Assembly: GCA_914767715.1 (NCBI GenBank)
Contig: OU612070.1
Location: 2,869,501 to 2,933,500, forward strand
Reading direction: 5' to 3'
DNA from: Membranipora membranacea
Taxonomy: Eukaryota; Bryozoa; Gymnolaemata; Cheilostomatida; Membraniporidae
DNA length: 64,000 nucleotides
The position numbers and the translations under genes were made by a program. Under the pieces are notes generated by a model. The model was not told the DNA's origin, did not search any database, and saw nothing but the letters and a program-made list of their open reading frames with translations. Shown piece by piece: positions 1 through 15,600 of this stretch. Within the stretch, counting starts at the first letter, position 1. Each line of letters begins with the position of its first letter.

Positions 1-19
1 CGACCCATTCTTTTTTGGG

Positions 20-136
20 GATGGTGAGATGGCGCAATCGGTTAGCAATCGGTTAGCAATCGGTTAGCGCGCTTGCTATTCACTGCCAGGCAATTAGTGC
101 CGTAGGAGTTGTGGGTTTGAGTCCCACTGGGGGAGC
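20..136 (+). repeat. tRNA-derived SINE head with 11-bp triplication
   Basis: A tRNA-like box A (TGGCGCAATCGGTTAGC) and box B (GGTTTGAGTCC at about 114-124) are spaced as in a tRNA-derived SINE promoter. The 11-mer CAATCGGTTAG inside box A is repeated three times in tandem (35-45, 46-56, 57-67). No cloverleaf with a proper acceptor stem is evident, so this is a SINE head or tRNA relic rather than a working tRNA gene. It lies in the intron upstream of the first visible exon of gene A. Confidence 0.55.
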
Positions 137-419
137 TTTCATTGTTGATTGTTCCAGCCCCCAGCACCATCGGGTGTATACCTCTCCTTAACATATACAT
201 AAGCTTCAAAGGCTGATGTAACTGAGGCCTTTGATAAGCTCGTTTTCCCTTTCTTTGCATAGATATCAAGCTGCAGCTGGAAAGCCCACTATCATGACAT
301 CTACTTGACATCTCCTATAGCTAGGGAAAACCGCTCACGAATGCCATATATTCAATAACATGGAATAACAGTTAAAGTTAATTGAGTCTGTTGATTTCTG
401 CATTACATTTCTATTACAG

Positions 420-647
420 TTGATAGAATGCAGCTTGCTAGTTTTTACACATCTAAGGCTCGAGAAGGGAATGCAGGTGTTCCTGGCTCATCAAACTGGA
501 CTCTTTGCCATTACAACAAAAATCCAATAAGTGAAATGGATTACATACAGTGCGATGACAATAGACAGCCATTCACGCGGCAAATTTCTGTCAAAGTCGG
601 ATTTGATAAGGGCGTCCAACTGAGAGAATTTGAGGCCTATGGACTTG
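420..647 (+). CDS. Gene A exon A1: C-terminal half of FTP/F5-8C lectin-like domain
   Basis: The exon is entered from a phase-1 intron and left at phase 1. It reads DRMQLASFYT..., CHYNKNPISEMDYIQCDD and LREFEAYGL, the last being the usual closing strand of fucolectin/F5-8C folds. It matches exon B7 of gene B (43806-44033) closely. The upstream half of the domain (the equivalent of B6) lies before the window. The following intron (648-822) is short. Confidence 0.8.
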
Positions 648-3600
648 GTTAGTGTTGTATCGAGCATTTCCCCCTTAAATACCAAAATTAAAGTTTTCAG
701 GATGTGTTCGCGCCTAGGCAGGTAAAATAGTGAAGCTCAATTTTAGAACTGAATTCAGTAAAACAAATCAATGGAAAAAGGGCTAGTTGTTCAAATTCAC
801 AGCTACTTTTTTGTTGTTGTAGAACCTGGTGAATATGATGCAGCTGCAATAATAACTCTCAAGTTCAGCAACTCAGCGCACCTTGTGATGGCTCTCCATC
901 AGTGGAATAATAGCATGACTGGTGATGTACCGCCATCAAGGTAAGTGGTGCATTGTATGTAGTACATTACAAATAATGATTCTGGATACAAATTTTTTTA
1001 TTCCACTAAAACTTGGTATATGATTTTATAAAATCAATGTCAAGCTAGTTTGAGCTTGTATTGGTGTCATCCATAAACATATAAATAGTTATATGTTTAT
1101 GGTGTCATCATAACTGCGAGACAATCAATTTTTTAGCTATACAATCTACCAGAAATCTAACCAAGACAACAGTAGTTTCACTGTTGTCAAAGATGTTCCA
1201 CATGCTCCATCTGCTCAAACTGTGGATATCTCTATTGATGGTCTCAATGGAGCACATGGATATGAGTACAGGGTATTACTGAGTCATGAGGGAATCCTCT
1301 ATGGAGATGTCAATTCTGTGGATACATCATTGACGGTTCCAGCAGGTATCTTTCTTTTTTCACATTGTTTGATGTATGTCTTAACATATCATCACTGTCT
1401 GCAGTGTTTGACAATAATATAAATTGTTGACGATATGAAGGGGTTTTTAATGGCCACATGACTTCCCACTCACTAGTTTACCACCCTTAGCCAACAGCTA
1501 GCCATAATTGAGGGTGAAGGAGCATGCTGCCTCTGCATGTTGAGTGCTCTTGATTGACTTATGACAGCACCTCATACATGGAATTGAACTATGGATAGGG
1601 TTTTTCCAACTGCATGCGCATCTACGTTGTTCCAAACGAAAAAATTAATGTTATTTGACAGAAATCTAGATCAATATTGATACGCTATAGAGAAGTAATA
1701 ACGTTTTCACTGTATAAATATGTTATATGATCTGGAAAGATATACTCGAAATCACAACTGATCAATGAGTATGGTTAAGATTTGCCTCAATTTTGCTCAA
1801 GTTAGGCCATTGATGCACCATCCTCATCTATCCCCACATATTTCTGCTCTGTCCTGTTTGGGTTGCGGGTGCTTGCTTTTAAAATTTTTAAGGTACCCTA
1901 CATTGATTTTAGACCCTCAAGACTTGCTACCTATCTCTGTTTCTGATTTTCATGGCAACTTAACTTGTTTGGCATCACTGTGTGATTATGATTGTTTCCA
2001 TCCCCCTATTCCACTGCTTGTGTATTCCCCTTTCCATTACTTCAAGGGAGGTTGCTGCTGCAAAGGTGAAGGGAAAAAAATGACCATTTAGTACTCAATA
2101 GTATGTGATCATTGACTCATACATCAGATCTTGTGGACTAAAGTGGCTAAAGTGTTTTGATGTTAGAGAAATAGTGAAGAGACATTTCATTAGAATGGTT
2201 GCATAGCTGATTTTTTTGGATCTATAAATTGGTGATCAATCATTGTATATTTGTTCTCCTCATTGGCAAGGAATTTACGGCAAATTTTCCTTAGAAAGTA
2301 CCAATAATGATTGGAAAATTTGAGTTTGCAGAAATCTCATAAGCACCCTAAAGTTATTGATCCGATTATCATACGCAATGCTTATATCATAATTATCTTA
2401 ATATTTTTGAGGCTGATTTCTTGAATGCATTGACCTAAATTTCGAACCCAACCCTGCCATAAGTAGCTCCAGAACACCAAAGATGAGTTGCTAAGCATGA
2501 AATCAATGCTTGAATTTTGTTCTTTTTTTCATTATAATGTACAAAAGAGTTCTTTCATAACCTCATTGGAATTTCCTTTGAAGCTCCACATACACAATTC
2601 ACGCATGTGTATGAATTGTTTCGTCACTCAACACAGAGTAATCAAGTAAATCCAAAGCTGGGTCTTTTAAGAAAAAGGCATGCTAATTCCTAATTTAACA
2701 GTAACAATGCAGTTAGACTTAAATGTTTCTCTTGGAAAGTTTCTCCTGTAGAGTTTCTGCTAATTTCATATCCCGTCTATGATATAATTCAGTACCTCTG
2801 GAGATAGATGTAAAACATTTAGATGCCACGAACCAAACAGAAATATGTGATTCAGGTTACTATTCAGTCACTGCTCATATAACATGGAAGGTATGACCTC
2901 AACGATTATCTTAGAATTAATATTAAGATCAAATCAGACCAACAGCATTTGTTATCTACAGACTGCAGCTACCTGGTTATACATTTTCTAATATCCTTTC
3001 AGACTCTGGAGTAGAGATCAGGATAAAAGATCTCAGCATTTTCCCTGCTCTCAGTAGTTGATATCAGTTTTAATATATCTTGTTAATTTATACTCTACTT
3101 TATAAGAAGTAATGCTCAAATTTTACACCGAAGGCTACAAATGAACAGTCCGAAGATGGAGTTACACTGAGAGTATCTGTGAAAGATCAAGCCGGTAATC
3201 TTCACTCAAACCAAACAGTGGCCAGTGCACAAACTGGGTTCATCACGACTAACTTGAATGGGAACACAGAATATTCGATAGAGATCACTTCAATTAATAG
3301 CAGAGGATTAAGCACTGTGAATACAGCATTTACAACTATTTTAATTGGTAAAAATATATGCATGAAATCAAGAGGGTTTTTTGATTACCATCCCTGTTCA
3401 AAGAAGTTAAAACATTGTCTGCGTCCATTTAAAGCAGTAACGCTCAAATCCAGACAGCAATCAGAAATTAGTGTAGGAGTTAATAGTTCATTGTAACGCT
3501 TCATTTAACTGCCAGGCTGATCCTGCGAACAATGGTTAATCTGCATCTGATACAATTTCTATAGCTCTATAGCTCTTCTCTTCTTGCTAGATAGTGTTGG

Positions 3601-6600
3601 CTTGGTATTTTGTTTTCACTTGCTGCATAATTGAAACAAACTCATAACTTTTCTTTACTTCAGCACCAAACCAACCAGAAAACGGTTCAATTACTGCTCT
3701 AAACTCTTCATGCATAGAGGTCAACTGGACAGCTCCTGTCGGTGGTGACAACACTGTAAACAGTTATACGGTAGGTGTGAATTTGAATCATATCACCCAT
3801 TACTGTCAACCGCCTCAGTTGCGGGGAGGGGTATAAACTCACAGAATCTGTGCCATCCAATGAAACATATATCTTTACTTTTTCATTCCTTTAGTGCCTG
3901 TACATATGAATGTAGCATTGACTGGTATTAGGTTGAAAGCCATGGGTTTTTTATTCATGATATTGCTTCTTCCTACATGCAACTTGAACGATATATGCCT
4001 TCATTGCATGTTACATTTATTTCATCTCGTTGTATTTTAAGTATTCCTGTGAAGGGTACCATCCAATCTCTGGACTGAATAATTCCATCTTCTCTCACAC
4101 ATCGTGTGGATACACCCCAGGAACAAACATCACATGCTCCCTACAAGCTGTGGCTGATGGAAACAGATCAAGCGATGCAATCAAATATACTGGTTACCTT
4201 CCCTGTTCAGGTTCGTCTTATCGCTTACCACTTTACAATTATTATTGATGTAAATTTCCATTTCTTTGTTAGTGAAAGTCACGCAGCTGGTTAATAAAAG
4301 AGAAATGAACCTAAGAAGTTTCAACAGTATAATGTGTGGAAGTGTTACCTTTTTGTACTCCATACAAGCTCACAACCTAAGACCATTCATCCTATATGAC
4401 ATGAAGCTGGACTCAAATGTCACTGAATTTCTGAATTTGCACTCCACTTTATTAATTCACTGATCAGTAACCACCGATTTCTTTTATTTCAATTCCTGAT
4501 AGAAAATTGTGTAAATTTTATTACTCGTAGACCAGTTACATGTTAATGGTGTTACACGGTGAGGCTGCAATATTCAATTGACTGCTTGACCTGACCAGAA
4601 GACCTTTGAAAAGAAGTATGCCAGCATCTACAGCATATCAGCTCTGCAAATAACTAAATAAAAAATAACAAAATTATCTTGTGTTATAGAACCACTGATT
4701 GAAAAGATAACTACAGAATTCCTGGAAAGTACTCCGGATCTTGGTGACATCGTTTTTGTGACCACAGCAGAATGGGAGGTAAGACTAATGTTATGCCCTT
4801 GGAAAATCAGTCACATTCAATGTTTACATCTTGTCAATATTGTATAACTAGAAGCGCCATAACAATTCATTGCAGTATGTAGTTCGTAATGCATAAACTG
4901 CTTAAAGGTAGTGTTTGCCATTACCAACTATAATATAATGCCACTATCAATGTCCCATGCAAATTAAAGAACATGACATGAGGTAGGCCTATGTGGTATG
5001 TGTCAAACTCTGCAAGGGTTGCTTGTTGTGGAAGCCCCATTATCAACCACAGGAAGAGCTTTGGGATGTTAATTAAATGCCACATCTATGACCCAGGTAG
5101 TATTGCCTAAGCCAATAGGTAGGGAAGTAGGTTGATAGTGGCATTGAATTACAATCAATAAACTGTGTAAAGTTAAAGCACCCAACTTGGGTGACAGCAA
5201 TCAGAGTTGATATCGATCGATTGCCATTCCTATTTTAGACCCTGTGATAAGTAAGCCTCTTACCATCATGTGAGGAGGAAGTACTTAATATTGATAATTA
5301 GGATTAGATGACTAGTCGATGAGATGATTTCTATCAGGTCATAATATTCTCGTAGGGCTTAGGCTGCCAGTTAATCGATGTGACACTTTTCCTCATATAA
5401 TAGGCAGTACTGATGATAGAGCAAAAATCTGTTACTGTTTTGTTGTGCTCTCACCAAAAATATCCTGTTCTTTTATACATGCCCTCAACATTTTCATCCA
5501 TTTGCCACTCTTCTTATCATTCATCTGCCATCTCTAGACAAATTGACTTCCTCGTTTAATCTTTGACAGGACAAGAGCCATAAGTGTCCTCACATTTTCA
5601 CACTTTAATTCTAAGTTGTTGCTTCTTTAGATAAGGTCACATTCTGATGTAAGTGCTTCCCATTAAATGTTGTCCTGATTTGTGTGTCATCAACAAATGA
5701 TAGTTTGTACCATACATACTGTGAAACCTAAAATTGCTGTTTGCAAGTCACATAAATAACAGTTCCCAACTTCCTGAATGATCTTACTCGTAGACTATCC
5801 ACCCACAGTAACCACCATTAGATGTATGTAGCCTTGACTCAATCAAGCCTAACTTAACCTCAACAGCAGATTACAGCATGTTGAACCGGAATTAATGATT
5901 GCCATTCCTTTGTCTTGTAAAGAATTGCAGTAAATATAGAATGCCTAACCTCATCATAATTATTAATGAGCTAATTGAAATGTGTAGATCCACCTGCACT
6001 GCTTACAACCAGCAATAATTACGTGTCTAGCCACAAGTGTACACATTCCTAAAGTAACTTTTACTCTGATACAACCTTAATTGCTTGTCTTTATGAACTG
6101 TTAAGTGACTAGTTTTTTCTCTCATTAGGTGAGCAGTCATTGCAATGATGTCAAATATGATCTCATAGTTAAGGACAGCAACAACCAAACTGTGATTCAA
6201 AAAGGCAACTACACCATTACCAGTGTGATAATGCTTAACCAGACTGTATGCTCAAGTTATACTCTCAATCTCACAGCTACCAACAACGAAGGCTTCTCAT
6301 CACAAGAATCACATGAATGGACAACTCCAACTATAGGTACGATTATATAGAATATCCGAAATGTTCAATCAACTAGTGGTGAATTGTGGATTGCCATCTT
6401 TAAAATTGGAAAAAAAAGAGGCCGCGATATTCCATCCCACTCAGTCATACTGAATATCATAAAGGTATTATATATAATATTATTATTTATAATAACTCAT
6501 AGATATGATAACCCTTTGATGTTTGGAAGATAATTCAATAAAGATTTGAAAAAATTCAGTAATGCTGAAGCCTGTCGAAGCCTGCTGAAGTCTGTGATGC

Positions 6601-9600
6601 TAACCTTTTACACCTTATAGACTTGTTTTTTTTAATTGACATGAATCAGTAAGTGATATACTGTCTGGTGTAACAGTTTAGGCCAAACAAAACAAATCAC
6701 TCCTCAAGTGCCTTTCTAATTACATTATCTATAACCTCAATGACAGCTGACAGGCTGATTACAATTCCTAATGGTGTTAAATTTTGATGTTTTGATGATT
6801 TTGTGAATACAAATGCCTGTGGCATTAGTGGATCATTAAGAAGTCATTAAAATCTATTCATATAAACAATCTTGCATTTGTTTTTCATCATCATGGTATC
6901 CCACAATCCTAACCCTGGAAATTGTGAATCACACTAATCATTCAGTCTCTTTTTCATTTAGTGCCAAAGCAGCCGACCTCAGTAACTGTCACAGAGCTCA
7001 ACGCTACTTGTGTTAAAGTCAGCTGGACAGAATCTGCTGTAAATGGATGTCCAATATCAAACTACACTGTGAGTCCGTTCATAAAAAAATCTCTGTGTGG
7101 GGATTTTATCCATTGTCACCGTCACATTGATACATGCACATCGTTGCATACACACATCAGGGAACCTCAACTAGTTAGTTTGGGACTAAGCTGTATTATC
7201 TTGTGTCACACTGTACTAATGATGCCCCAACTGTATATAATTACAGCACCCTACAACATATAATGAATGGAGATTTTTTCACCGAGAAAACTCATATTTC
7301 TGAAGCAATGTGTCAAGGGTCAGATGTTTTAATAATGCAGTGCTGTTTTACTCATCGTAATTTCACTAACTACAACCTGGCTTTCCAGGCTTATATTTTT
7401 TAGTTGTCTTATCATTTTTCTTGCATTATCTTCAATTACCACGTGCCTGAATTGGCACCTCAATGCAGATGATGCTAAGTATCATTCCAATCTTGCGATA
7501 TTGCCTCATTCCTATTCTAAACTTATCTCAATCTTACTGAAAGTCTTTTTCCAAAGCATTACTATGCATGGTCATGTATTAATCAGTATATTGAAGGGTT
7601 TTGGGTTCATGTGATGTGTATGTGGCGCTTTAGTTTTTTGCCTTTTAAGGTATGAAGGCTGATATCTAATTAAAGATTCTTGATCATGCTGTGCTCAAGC
7701 AGGTTGCTGTATTGGCTTCTTGAACCTAAAACTTGTCTAACATCATTCATTTTCAAACATCTGATGTAGTTCAACTGCTCGAGCTCTGACGGTCATTTTG
7801 TCATGGATACTGAAACAGATTCTGTCGTAACGTCAGCAGATGATGTCTGCGGATTCTATCCTGGCTCACAGGTAACATGTGTAGTGTATGCTACAAATGA
7901 AGCTGGTGACGGAGAAGCTAAACAAAATGCTATCACTCTCAGCTGTATAGGTAGGTTGAGTCATATTTTTGCAGGATTGTATAGGGGTTTGATTCTAATG
8001 ATGGTCTTTTGGACAGTAGTTGTCCCTCCAAATGACAAGGGAAGACGATAACGTGCTAATCTGGAAAGGAACTTGATTAATTTCTCCACTTTAAATCTTC
8101 CAGGATTCATAAATATTAATAAGCGTAGAAGTAACTTTCTTAATTGATTATTTTTATTATTCTGACAGATCCTACAGCAGTAGTGATCAGTGATAATGTG
8201 ACTGAAACTTCCGAGCCTATTGGTGATAAGGATAGAATCAAACTCAGATTTGACTGGGAGGTATGTACTCGGTGTAAATTTTGTTTGTGACTTCCGTAAA
8301 AGGTACATATTGTTTTATAGGAACGATTATCAAAAATTGGTGTGTTATTAAAAAGCTGATTACTCACACCAGATGAAATATTGACATTTTTAATGGATCA
8401 GTTTCATCTGCATGCAGGAGTCAGAAGTAAACTGTCACGGCAAAGTGATATATGAAGTCGCTGTGACAGACAAAACAAACGCCTCAGTAGTACGCAGAGA
8501 AAGTACAGAAGATCTGTTTATAGTGTTTACTGATCTAGATCCATACAGGTCTTATTCTATCAGAGTCACAAGTGAAAATGATGTACACAATGCAGTAACA
8601 AGCGATCCGAAATGCTACACAACTATGGAGCTCGGTAATTTACTTTTCTAATATACAAATGCTGTACTTCATAGCTGCTCTAACCAGGAGCAAAGTATTA
8701 CACACCTGTTTGCAATCAGAGCTCCATACTACTGTCTGGGCTCTTAGACAACAATATGGCAGCAGATTTTAACTAGTTACCTCACAGTGAGCAGACAATT
8801 CCTTATCATGTTTGTCGATTACTTTGCCTATGGTGTTGTGTTTTTAAATTTTGTTTCAGGTCATGAATAGCTCTGTAAATTTGAATTATTCAGGTGAAAA
8901 AAAACATATTTGTTATGAAGTCTAGATGGTAATGATTAATCTGAGGTTGACTATTTAAGTGACTGACAGACATCGACAGCCTGAACCACTGGCTGACTAA
9001 CCAGAGCCTGAGCCATTGGTCGATTGGCTGACTGTATGACTGACAAACTTATTGACATTGCCAAAAAAGCAAAGTATATATAAATATATCAATTATAGTA
9101 TTTATATATATTTATTATGTATTATGTATGTATTATATAGTTTAAGATTCAAACATGACTCAATTTTACCTGTTACAGCCCCTTACGACAAGCCCAGAAA
9201 CTTCACAGTAGAGACTAACGATTCCTCTTGTGTAGATCTGCAGTGGAAAGTTCCTGAGTATCCTAATGGGGAAATACAAAATTACACAGTGAGTTTGATT
9301 GAAGAAACTATACTATGTAGATGTGGCCAATGTTGGCCTCGCTCTTTGACTGTTGAGCATAACATTCGCCTCTGATAACTAATAATATGTGTTAAAATGT
9401 GTTTTGTTTATGCATCAGATTGATTGTATGGGTATGAAAGGCGGCCAATCTACTCACACTGATGGTAATACATACTCTACTCAACTTTGTGGGTTTTACC
9501 CTGGATCTGAAGTGACATGTGATATCGTAGCGTACACCTCAGTAGGCCCTAGTCCAACAGCATCAGGTCAAGCAAATCTGTCGTGTACCGGTAAGTATGT

Positions 9601-12600
9601 CGTAGGAAGCGTGAAATTTAATAACAGTCCACTGATATCTTCACCTTTATCAGAATTTACTGGGAGACTTTCAAACCTGAATCCTGTGTCAGTACATTTT
9701 TGGCATAAATAAATAGTTATTTTCTTTTTGAGTATTGAATATCTGTTTATGATTGTATGGAACTTGATCAATTATACAACATAGTACTGTATTTATATTT
9801 CCAAATTCACTGTGTATACTGAGCGGTAAATGTGAATATAATAGCATATAACAGCAAAATGTTGCTCGTACATATTACAGATCCTGAAACGCCAGAGATT
9901 CTGAATGTGACAGAAGCCATAGAGGTCATTGGTGGGAAGGAGAGGATAAAGCTGAAGTTTGGATGGACGGTAAGTGATGACAGTGTGTCAACAAAACTTC
10001 TGATTTTTGTATAAAGTTTAGAAGGTTTAAATCTATTGCACTTCCAAATTGGTTGTGCAAACTTAATCCAATTTGATTCAATTTGCTATATGGTCTCTTA
10101 TATGCTATTGGTAAGCTGCTGCCTTCCACCCCTATTGTCAGAGTATATATGACTGTGATTGTGTTTGTGACTTACAGGCCAATGAAACCAACTGCCATGG
10201 CACAACAACATACCATGTGTCCCTCACAGATAAGATTGACATGTCGGTGGTCCAAACAAATTCTATGCAAGATCTATTTTACGGATTCGATGACCTTGAC
10301 CCTTTTACCAACTACTCGTTTGTGGTCATTGCCAGCAACAATGAAGGATTTAACTCGACAGATAGTCAGCCAGAGGAGCATCAAACACAAACAATAGGTA
10401 GGTTAAACTATATTATGATAACTCCAAATAGAATTCTAAAGATGGTCAAATCTTTGGACGATGTTGAAATACTCAGGCTCTTAGAGCCGCCTGTGAGACA
10501 CCACACCCACACTGACGATTCCTTGTTTATAAACAATGAGTGTTCAATCAAAAACCAAAAAACTTGAGGTTTAGGTGTCTCGACAGTGACAGAGGGTCGA
10601 CTAATGAATGATCTGCTAGTCATTGAACTGCAGTGAGATACAATTCAAGACCTCAGGTGTATGCTCACAGAAAATCAGACAGTCTTTCTGGCGAATCGCT
10701 CTCCTAATTCTGGATATAACTGCGAAAATGAAATTAATCATATAAGTAATTGTTCTAATTTTTGACACTTATGGGCAATTTACCTCAGTTCAAAGTTTAA
10801 TTTCTTAAAAGGAAATTCTGCTATTAGATGTGGAAATTTATACGTAATCACCTTTTACTTTAAGCTCCGTATGATGCCCCAGTATTGAATGTGTCAAGCA
10901 CAAATGCTACCTGTGTCAGCTTGATATGGCAAGAACCAGCATACCCAAATGGTATTTTAGAGCGTTACCAGGTAAGAAACATTTTATTTCATATACCTCA
11001 GATGTTGGAATTATACTACTGATCCAATAGATGACAGCGAAGATAATGAAAGTTAGAATAGTGATCTGCTTCTTTGTATTATTGTAAACAACAAAATTAG
11101 AAAAAATGCACAGATTTATAAACCTAGGGCAGACTGATGGAGTGGAAACTTATAAAATTTATATAACAAAGCCAACTCTGAAATATATATATATATATAT
11201 GTATACTTAGATACCATGTGATGTGCTATTCGTTGATTTTCTGACTTTCAGTTCAACTGTACAAAAGGAACAGATATTGTGACTGATACTTCTGACTTGA
11301 TGGAAGGTACACTGTGCGAAATTTACCCGGGGTCTGATGTCTTCTGTACGATAAGAGCTGAGAACTCTGCTGGCTGCAGTCCAATAGGATCTGCAAACAC
11401 CACACTGCCATGTCAAGGTTAGTTTCCTTCAATCTTTATCTCATTCAATATTTGATCTGCTTGCCTTGTTAGAATCAGAATGCCAAGCCAAAATTCATTC
11501 AGGAGCGTAATTATTCCTTTGTTTTTGGTATACGTTTAAGCCATGAGAGAACATACTGGTGATGCCTATTTCATAGCTTCCAGATCTCACTTTCAGATCC
11601 TGGCATTCCTGTCATCAATCCAAAGATAACAGAAGTAGTGGATGACTCCACTGGCCGTGAGAGGATAAATCTTACTTTTACTTGGAATGTAAGTGACTTT
11701 ATTACAAAGCTCATATCTAAAGACCAAAAAACTAATCACAACTGCAGATATTTACTGACTTTCTACCACCATTTACTATTTTGCTGTCAAGCATAGATAA
11801 AGAGTTGTCACCATTGGACATCAAAGCATATAATATATTATCACGCCTAGAAAATTGCATGCTGCAGAACGTACTGCTAAGCGTTATCGAGATAAAACTT
11901 AAATGTGATGGTACTCCTTGACAACAAGGGGACTGAGTGTAGATACATTCCACCATTGGTTCAATATTTTGATTGTAGTTGTGTTCTTTCTGCACCACAA
12001 ATGTTTTTTAAACCAAATCATATTTTTTGTTATCCAATAGTTTTATAATTTGTTTCCTTCAATTAAGGTGTGTTAAATCTCCTCATGTCATCATCTTTCA
12101 CAGCAAATAAGCCTTACAGATAAGTCATACAGATAGTTGAATGCATGTAGTCTCTTTCAACTCAACCCGCATTCCTAGCAGAAATAAGGGATGTTATAAT
12201 AGTTGCAATATTACCAGTGGTTCTGGCAGCGGATTAATACTGATTTGTTTCACTATTTTTAGGCTGTAGATCCACGGTGCTTTGGTGCTCCAACATATGA
12301 AGTCGTCTTCAACAAAACAAGTGACGAAGCCATGAGTGAACATATAAACCCAACCTCAACTAGTATAACCATATCAGACTTGGACGCCACCACTGAGTAC
12401 AGTATACAGATAACAGCCATCAATGGGGAGGGATTCCGAGCTGACAGTGAGATGAAGAGTTATACAACGAGAGAACTAGGTTAGAAACTTATTGAACAAT
12501 AAATTATCGAATCTTGTTTTGAGATACATGAATCGAGAGGACAGGATGACCGCTCATTACCAGTTTACCACACGGCTGATTGGCTCAAACCTGATTTGCA

Positions 12601-15600
12601 AGTTTGTTTAGTTCTTCTGGCTATATATGGAATTTTTACTTTGCAAGCCCTCTGAAATTTGAATAGTATGGCTGAAGGACATTTAATTAAGGTGCATAAA
12701 CATTATCTATGCCAATGGTAGTGGCATGACTTTGGGGTGGTTGATGATTTGAATGCAACTAGCATAAACATAAAACTCGTCCTAAAAAAAAGATATACAA
12801 AATGATCTACATGTGTATTTTAATATCACATGTACACAAGTAGCTAAGAGAGTAAATTGTCTCTAGAACTTGCACTTTTTCTAACAATGACGCAGTAATT
12901 TCAAAAGTCTTCGCACTTTATCTCTTTCATATTAATCTTTGTTTTTAACTCCTTATGATGGACCAGCCTCCCTGGACATTACAGTGGAGAATGATACTTG
13001 TATCAATCTTCTGTGGACACCGCCAACACAACCTAATGGTGAAATAACAAATTACACAGTAAGTGGGTCCACAGTAGCAGGTGTGCTTTATTAGGGATTT
13101 CCATGACGAAGGGCTTATGATTTATACAATTGTTGTTTATATTGGTGGTAGACTTTTTGGGAACACATTACATTAATTTCAAAATCTGAGGTTTTAATTT
13201 TCTTCACTGCTGCTGCTGGTTAAAATCCAAAACAATGGATAGTTTCATCAGATGCAATACATCACCAAGTCTACAAAAGACGATGATGTAGATGCTAGGA
13301 TGGTCGAAAGATATGCCCAATATCAATACTTCATGTTCGTAAAATAAGAATAATGACACGAGAATACTGGAACGGGTTTTTTACATCTTTCAAATTTATC
13401 ACTATCGCTACAAATTCGAATTCGATTTGTAGGATGAAAAGATTTGTCACACCAACATCATAATATCAAACTAATGACTTTTGTTCACTCTTGTAGTATT
13501 ATTGTAACTCGAGTGAGAAGAATCTTATCAGAGAAGGCGTGATCGAGGATACAACAGTTTCAGTCTGTGATTTCAAACCTGGATTCCCTGTTGATTGTAA
13601 TGTGTGGGCAAATACATCAGCTGGTCAGGGACCATCTACCTTCAATCAAACTCAACTGCCATGTTTAGGTGAGTTTAACTGCATATACCACAATGAGTGA
13701 ACAATGGTCAGGGTTGGTAGTTTCCCTCTAGTTGGTTTTGACAACATATCCTGGTGCTTTGTCAGATTTTGAAAGTTCTCTCATTTTTCAGTGCCTGATG
13801 AACCAGTAAAAACTACCAATGTAACAGAAGAGGACTATCTTGAGGTGGATAGAAAGAGGATAAAGCTTACGTTTGAATGGATGGTAGGTTCTCAGTTTGC
13901 TCATCACGGGGAAATAATGATATTCCGGGTTCAACGTATACAAATGCCGGGATTATTAGGTTGTAATGTATTTATTGTAATGTAAGTATTGGATTTAAAA
14001 ACAGTCGCACCACAACCAAAGCTCTCTTAATTGTTGACACACTATGATAAGCAGTTCCAGGCTGATTGAGCACTACTCTGATCTGCTCTGATCATCCGAT
14101 ACTAGAGTGATTTGTTATTACTGTATATATATAAATTTAGGTCAGAAAACATTAAAATTTGTTTTTGTTTTGTTTTTATATTCTATAATTCCCAACGTTC
14201 CATGAGAAAACACCGGCTGTCATGCTGTGTTCCCATTAGATCTGTACAAGAACTCTGTAGCATTTATTCTCATTTGTAGGCTAGAGACCATAAGTGTTTC
14301 GGTGATCCTCAGTATGAGGTTAAATTTACGAGAACGAACGACAGCAAAATAATTCTTTTTGAAAATCTTACATCGACAAACATAACCATATCAAATTTGG
14401 ATGCCATCACTGAGTACAGAATAGAAATAACTACTATCAATGATGAGGAGCTGCGGTCATCCAGTCTGGAAGAACAATATACGACAAAAGAGTTAGGTGA
14501 GAAATACCAGTGATGGCAACAGCTGACTTTCATAATTTGATAGTAGAGTAGAGTGCTCAGTAGGAGAGGGAGGTAGCTTACTTGGTTAGAGCGCCTGCCC
14601 TCTAACACCCATATGTTGAAGTTCCTCGGTTCAGTTTGTGTTTCTATTTACTGAGTACTTGCCTTTATTAGTACGCAAGGTGTGTTCTGACCTGCATACA
14701 AACTGAGAGCAACTTGGCCCAGAATATGGCGGCCATGCATTCAAGGCAAGCCACCTTTCTTTCCCAATCTTTGGACTGAGAAAGAACTTGCGATTTTAAC
14801 AAACATGCAGATAATCATTCCCATCATAAACATTTTATCATCTCAATAGCATTGTTTGTCTGATGATGCATAACTTTCTCTGGGTTTAGCTCCGGATGAT
14901 GGACCAGCTTCACTTGACATCACTGTCCATAATGATACATGTTTGCATCTGGAATGGAGAGAGCCAAAAGAACCTAACGGCAAAATAACCAACTACACTG
15001 TAAGTTGAAAGATTCAACATTATAAAAAATCAGAGATAGCTTCTGTATTGGCAAAAAGCCAGCGGTCTCACATACAGAATTTCAAGGTATGAAAGGCAGA
15101 AGATGATTGATCTATTAGCCCCAGAGGTTATGAGTAAAACATTACGGAGAGAAGCATGTTGGTACTACGATAGTTACTTTTATTCTTTTGTAGTACTTAT
15201 GTAACTCTACCGAGGAAGATATCACCAGAAAAGGTGTAACCGAGGATATAACAGCTTCAGTCTGCGATTTTGAACCTGGATTCCCTGTTGATTGTTTTGT
15301 GTGGGCAAATACATCAGCAGGTCAGGGACCGCCAACAAACAAACAGACACAACTGCCATGTTTAGGTGAGGTTCTGTAACTAATTTGCTTCAAATGAAAA
15401 ATCCGATAGAGTTTCATTTTATGAAGTTGGTCAAAATTATCTCTGTTGAAACACAGATCTCTTGGCAATATCCCACAAAAAATTATTCTACATTCCAAAA
15501 GGCCAAGATATGATCGTTTTCATTTACAGAACCTGATGTCCCCGAGTTTATTGATGATGCACTTGAAGAAGATTATAACAATGACGAGAAAAATCAAACT

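Noticed and set aside
20-136. A possible tRNA gene at the left edge
   Set aside because: Boxes A and B are present, but box A contains a triplicated 11-mer and there is no matching acceptor stem, so it is a SINE-type relic.
1765-2091. 108-codon open frame inside a gene A intron
   Set aside because: No domain, no conservation in the matching gene B intron, and flanked by well-supported exons.
7961-8308. 115-codon minus-strand frame
   Set aside because: It overlaps exon A12 and intron sequence on the other strand and has no recognisable features.
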